Shown in pieces: positions 14,172-17,096 of a DNA stretch of 17,096 nucleotides. Numbering within the stretch: the first letter of the stretch is position 1; each line of letters starts with the position of its first letter. The translations under genes were made by a program, and so were the position numbers. Below the pieces are notes generated by a model that had not been told where the DNA came from, made no database searches, and saw only the letters and a program-made list of their open reading frames with translations. This DNA comes from Yinghuangia elevatio (lineage in GTDB: Bacteria > Actinomycetota > Actinomycetes > Streptomycetales > Streptomycetaceae), in NCBI RefSeq assembly GCF_040649515.1, contig NZ_JBEZFP010000180.1:1-17096 (forward strand), written 5' to 3'.

Positions 14172-15061
14172 TGGCCCAGGTGCCCAGGGCGGTGTTCGTA
14201 CACCGCCAGTCCGCACTGCAGGACCTGATCAACCGGCACGGCACGGTCAACCAGGGCCGGTTCTTCCTCAAGAACAAAGGCCTCAGCTCGTCGAGTCTGG
14301 AGAAGGGGGCCGACGTCGTCCAGGACGCGCTGGCCCGCGCGGGGGCCTCGGTGCCCGCGCACTGGCGGCGCGGCAGCGTGGAGCGCGGCGACCTCGACCG
14401 CTTCCTGTTCGACGAGCACGACGTCGTCGTGGTCGTCGGCCAAGACGGCCTGGTTGCCAACGTCGCCAAGTACCTCGACGGGCAGCCGGTCATCGGAGTC
14501 AAGGCCGACCCGGGCGGCGAGGGACTGCTGACCCGGCATCAAGCCGACGACTGCGCACGGCTGTTCGCCGAGGTCGAAGGCGGCCGGGCGCGTTGCGAGA
14601 TGCGCACGATGGCGGAGGCCCGCACCGACGACGGGCGTACCCTCACCGCACTCAACGAGGTGTTCCTCGGCCACCCGACGCACCAGACCGCCCGCTACCG
14701 CATCACCACCCCCGACGGACGCTCCGAACGGCAGGCGTCCTCGGGGGTGTTGGTCGGCACCGGGACAGGGTCGACCGGATGGTGCGGCTCGGTGCAGCGC
14801 GAACGCCCGGGCGCGCCCGCGCTGCCCACGCCCACGCAGGAGCAACTGGCGTGGTTCGTACGCGAGGCGTGGGCCTCCCCCACCACCGCAACCGGCCTGA
14901 CCCACGGCACGCTGAACGGGTCGGCGACGCTGTCGCTGACCGTCGAGTCCGAGGGGCTGGTGGCGTTCGGCGACGGGATCGAGGCGGACCGCCTTGTCCT
15001 GTCGTGGGGGGAGCGGGTGGACGTCGGCACGGCCGGGAAGCGGCTGCGCCTCGTCGTGTGA
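14171..15061 (+). CDS. NAD-kinase-like protein with altered glycine motif (296 aa)
   Basis: A member of the NAD kinase/diacylglycerol-kinase-like superfamily. Residues 83-93 give HDVVVVVGQDG: the usual GGDG phosphate-binding motif reads GQDG. Later motifs fit NAD kinase order: TALNEVFLGH (Asn162, Glu163), SSGVLVGTGTGSTGW (191-204) and VAFGDGIEADRL near 264-274. The N-terminal 80 residues lack the standard start of housekeeping NAD kinases. It may use another nucleotide or sugar substrate, or sense NAD rather than phosphorylate it. The start is ATG at 14171, overlapping the SPFH stop by one base, with AGGG about 11 bases upstream. The pair therefore forms a two-gene operon, ending at a strong hairpin at 15125-15154. 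It is unlikely to be the cell's main NAD kinase. Confidence 0.82.
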   Translation: MAQVPRAVFVHRQSALQDLINRHGTVNQGRFFLKNKGLSSSSLEKGADVVQDALARAGASVPAHWRRGSVERGDLDRFLFDEHDVVVVVGQDGLVANVAKYLDGQPVIGVKADPGGEGLLTRHQADDCARLFAEVEGGRARCEMRTMAEARTDDGRTLTALNEVFLGHPTHQTARYRITTPDGRSERQASSGVLVGTGTGSTGWCGSVQRERPGAPALPTPTQEQLAWFVREAWASPTTATGLTHGTLNGSATLSLTVESEGLVAFGDGIEADRLVLSWGERVDVGTAGKRLRLVV

Positions 15062-15124
15062 CCCGGATAAGCCGGGTGGGTCGGGTCGGGGGGGTCGGGC
15101 CGTACTCGCGGGGGGTCGGCGTGC

Positions 15125-15154
15125 CGGGTACGCCGGTGGGACCCGGCGTACCCG
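15125..15154. terminator. Strong bidirectional terminator hairpin
   Basis: CGGGTACGCCGG (15125-15136), loop TGGGAC, CCGGCGTACCCG (15143-15154): a perfect 12-bp stem. It lies between two convergent genes with stops at 15061 and 15172, and so probably ends transcription from both sides. There is no T tract. Confidence 0.7.
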
Positions 15155-15171
15155 TGCCTGCCGCGGGGCCC

Positions 15172-15366
15172 TCAGAAGTTGAGGTTGCCCAGGAGGTTCG
15201 CGACGCTGTTGCCGCTCGTCCGGATGCTCGGCGCGATGGCGGTGCCGGCCACGTAGAAGCCGAGCAGCACGCACACGACGGCGTGCCAGATCTTCATGCC
15301 GCCTTTGCGGATGAAAAGGAACATGATCACGCCGAGCAGGACGACGGTGGAGATGTTCAAAGCCAT
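15172..15366 (-). CDS. Small two-helix membrane protein (64 aa)
   Basis: A short integral membrane protein of unknown role. Residues about 5-20 (ISTVVLLGVIMFLFI) and 26-48 (IWHAVVCVLLGFYVAGTAIA) are hydrophobic helices joined by a short basic turn (RKGGMK); a polar tail (RTSGNSVANLLGNLNF) ends the protein. The sequence resembles small hypothetical membrane proteins common in streptomycetes, but I know no function for them. The start is ATG at 15366 with GAGGAG five bases upstream; the longer open frame up to 15525 has no ribosome site and unlikely composition. It is transcribed away from the P450 gene and converges on the NAD-kinase-like gene. Confidence 0.75.
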   Translation of the reverse strand: MALNISTVVLLGVIMFLFIRKGGMKIWHAVVCVLLGFYVAGTAIAPSIRTSGNSVANLLGNLNF

Positions 15367-15708
15367 GGGGACTCCTCGAAAGGGCGCAGGGGGAAGCGCT
15401 GGGGACGGCACGCTTTGCCGCGACCGGGGATTTGGTGGCTTGACCCATGCCTGGGGCGCTTGTGGCGCTTGCGGCACAGCATCGGAACGACTACCGAAAG
15501 TGTCTATAAAGTAGCAAAGCGTCATCTTTCCCTCGATGTGCGGCGCACCCGGCGACGGCGTGTCCCGGACAGATCACCCGTACGCCCGGACCGTCAGGAA
15601 ATCTGTCTTCCCCGTGCGCAGGCCCCATGGCATGCTCCGGGGCACCGCTCCAACGAGCCGTACCACCTCGCGCACCGCCCGTACCTTTTCCGTCCTGAGA
15701 GGTCCGCC
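15367..15708. other. 342-base divergent intergenic region before the P450
   Basis: No gene is supported. The notable part is an AT-rich patch at about 15495-15535 with TATAAA (15505-15510) in an otherwise GC-rich gap, probably the promoter area for one or both divergent genes. TTGCGG (15469-15474), 17 bases, TACCGA (15492-15497) is a possible rightward promoter. A long untranslated leader (about 200 bases) would follow for the P450. No clear palindrome was found in 15540-15700. Confidence 0.45.
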
Positions 15709-16947
15709 GTGCCCCACCCCGCACCCGCCGCATCCGACGTCGCCGACCTCGACGTCTACTCCGCCGACGCCTACGAGGACGGCATCCCGCACGCCGCCTT
15801 CGCGACGCTGCGCCGCGAGTCGCCCGTCCACCGCCACCCCGACCCCGAAGTCCCCGAAGGATTCTGGGCGGTCACGCGGCATGCCGACGTCGTGACGGTG
15901 TCCCGCAACCCGGAGATCTTCTCGTCCCACGAACGGCTGTCCCTGCTCCAGGAACCCGTGGGCGACGCGCTCGACACGCAGCGCCTGATGATGCTCAACA
16001 TGGATCCGCCGGAGCACTCCCGGCTGCGCAACATCGTCAACCGCGGCTTCACGCCGCGCACCACGCTGACCCTGGAGGGCAAGGTCGAGGAGGCGTGCGA
16101 GCGCATCGTCGACGAGGCGGTCGCGCAGGGCGAGGGCGACTTCGTCACGATGGCCTCCGCCGAGCTGCCGCTCGTGGTGATCGCCGACCTGATGGGCGTC
16201 CCGCAAGAGCACCGGCACCAGCTCTTCCACTGGTCCAACAAGCTCGTCGGCGCGGAGGACCCCGACCTCGGCGAGGGCCTGGAGGCCGGCCAGGCGGTGC
16301 AGATGGAGATGTTCCAGTACGCCGACCAGCTCGGCGCCGAGAAGCGCGCGTGCCCGGTCGACGACATCGTCTCCAAGCTGGTGCAGCCGGACCGCGACGG
16401 GAACGAGCTCACCGCGCTGGAGTTCGACCTCTTCTTCATGCTGCTCGCGGTCGCCGGGAACGAGACCACCCGCAACGCGATATCCGGCGGCATGCTCGCG
16501 CTGATCGAACACCCGGAGCAGTGGGCCCGGTTGCGCGAGGACCCGGACGGCCTGGCACCGACCGCCGCCGACGAGATCGTGCGCTGGGTCTCCCCCGTCA
16601 ACGCGTTCCGGCGAACCGCCGTGCAGGACACGGAACTCGGCGGCCAGAAGATCTCGGTCGGCGACAAGGTGATCGTGTACTACAGCTCGGCGAACCACGA
16701 CGAGGACGTCTTCGCCGACCCGCACACCTTCGACATCGGCCGCGACCCCAACCCGATGCTCGGCTTCGGCGGCGGCGGTCCGCACTTCTGCCTGGGCCGC
16801 CACCTGGCCAAGCTGGAACTCGAGATCATGTTCAAGACGCTGGCCCGGAAGATCGAGCGCGTCGAACTCACCGGCCCGGCACGGCGGATGCGGTCGAACT
16901 TCCTCAACGGCGTGAAGGACATGCCGGTACGCATCATCCCGGCCTGA
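15709..16947 (+). CDS. Cytochrome P450 (412 aa)
   Basis: A soluble class I bacterial P450 monooxygenase, needing a ferredoxin and reductase not found in this window. Landmarks: LMMLNMDPPEHSRLRNIVNR (helix C region, 93-112), the I-helix AVAGNETTRN (247-256), the ExxR pair Glu289/Arg292 in DEIVRW, and the heme loop FGGGGPHFCLGRHLAK with Cys361. The pattern, especially MDPPEHSRLRNIVNRGFTPR and the heme loop, resembles the CYP124/125/142 group, which hydroxylates sterol side chains and branched lipids; that assignment is tentative. The start is GTG at 15709, with GAGAGG six bases upstream; the frame stays open much further but only as shadow sequence. A GC hairpin follows. It may supply an oxidation step for the same lipid-like catabolism. 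Confidence 0.93.
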   Translation: MPHPAPAASDVADLDVYSADAYEDGIPHAAFATLRRESPVHRHPDPEVPEGFWAVTRHADVVTVSRNPEIFSSHERLSLLQEPVGDALDTQRLMMLNMDPPEHSRLRNIVNRGFTPRTTLTLEGKVEEACERIVDEAVAQGEGDFVTMASAELPLVVIADLMGVPQEHRHQLFHWSNKLVGAEDPDLGEGLEAGQAVQMEMFQYADQLGAEKRACPVDDIVSKLVQPDRDGNELTALEFDLFFMLLAVAGNETTRNAISGGMLALIEHPEQWARLREDPDGLAPTAADEIVRWVSPVNAFRRTAVQDTELGGQKISVGDKVIVYYSSANHDEDVFADPHTFDIGRDPNPMLGFGGGGPHFCLGRHLAKLELEIMFKTLARKIERVELTGPARRMRSNFLNGVKDMPVRIIPA

Positions 16948-16954
16948 TCAGCCG

Positions 16955-17010
16955 ACGGGCCCGGCCCGGGATCGCACCCGGGCTCGCTCGGTCCGGGCCG
17001 GCCCGGTCCG
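16955..17010 (+). terminator. GC-rich hairpins after the P450
   Basis: CCCGGG (16965-16970), loop ATCGCA, CCCGGG (16977-16982) forms a short stem. Next to it CCGGGCCGGCCCGG (16993-17006) is self-complementary and can also pair with the GGGCCCGGCCCGGG region before it. Located 8-60 bases after the stop, this is a plausible terminator without a T tract. Confidence 0.45.
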
Positions 17011-17042
17011 GCTCCCCCGGCTCCGCCGGTCCGGTCCGCGAC

Positions 17043-17096
17043 CTAGGGAGTGTCTTCAAATTCGCGTCGGATAGCCCGCGGGCCGTGGTGCGTGCG
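17043..17096. mobile_element. Possible end of an IS5-type insertion sequence (cut by window edge)
   Basis: After CTAG (17043-17046) the sequence GGAGTGTCTTCAAATTCG begins, an abrupt AT-richer change. It resembles, from memory, the terminal repeats of actinomycete IS5-family elements, which often insert at CTAG-like targets. No transposase is visible because the window ends at 17096. Low confidence. Confidence 0.3.

Noticed and set aside
15503..15520. Possible third GntR operator (CTATAAAGTAGCAAAG)
   Set aside because: It shares CTAT and TAGCAA with the operator but the spacing is off by one and there is no symmetry.
13642..15708. Long open frame extending the P450 upstream by about 690 codons
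   Set aside because: It reads SPFH and NAD-kinase-like genes out of frame; the GTG at 15709 has a good ribosome site and gives normal P450 length.
1..17096. CRISPR array, tRNA or rRNA genes
   Set aside because: Repeats present are short, contiguous and without unique spacers, and no cloverleaf or ribosomal sequence was noticed when reading by eye.

Overview
The window is about 17.1 kb of very GC-rich DNA. GTG starts, strong third-position G/C, purine-rich Shine-Dalgarno sites and the protein families all point to a filamentous actinomycete, Streptomyces or a near relative. The species cannot be named from this sequence. I support 17 protein genes, no RNA genes and no CRISPR array. Gene calls rest on reading translations and motifs by eye; no database search was run.

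Left part (1-6174). A leftward run reads: FadR-type GntR regulator (4359-5123), thiolase (3107-4318), alpha/beta hydrolase (1961-2872), ACMSD-type amidohydrolase (591-1901) and a 115-residue protein of unknown function (65-412). A divergent short-chain dehydrogenase (5371-6174) starts on the other side of the regulator. This looks like a catabolic set for a CoA-activated or ring-cleaved substrate. A palindrome of the form CTATCTT-N4-AAGATAG lies in front of the regulator, and a close relative with the same spacing lies in front of the amidohydrolase, which suggests a local regulon.

Middle part (6281-11483). A SigG-like ECF sigma factor with a SnoaL-like tail, probably read from a leaderless mRNA, overlaps tail-to-tail with a STAS-like gene. 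A MaoC-type hydratase follows, then a DUF3105 lipoprotein, and then a TetR regulator and an old-yellow-enzyme-type flavoprotein joined by a 4-base overlap. The TetR gene is preceded by a perfect 41-bp inverted repeat. SDR, MaoC, flavoprotein, thiolase and the P450 further right are the kinds of enzymes used in lipid, terpenoid or steroid-like catabolism.

Right part (11545-17096). A GC-rich 14-bp tandem repeat precedes a tandem-domain universal stress protein. Divergent from it is a tightly coupled pair: an SPFH/band-7 protein and a NAD-kinase-like protein with an altered glycine motif. This pair is the best candidate here for an under-described system. A 64-residue two-helix membrane protein and a cytochrome P450 follow. 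The last ~55 bases may be the end of an insertion sequence. Several intergenic regions hold clear palindromes or hairpins, listed individually.
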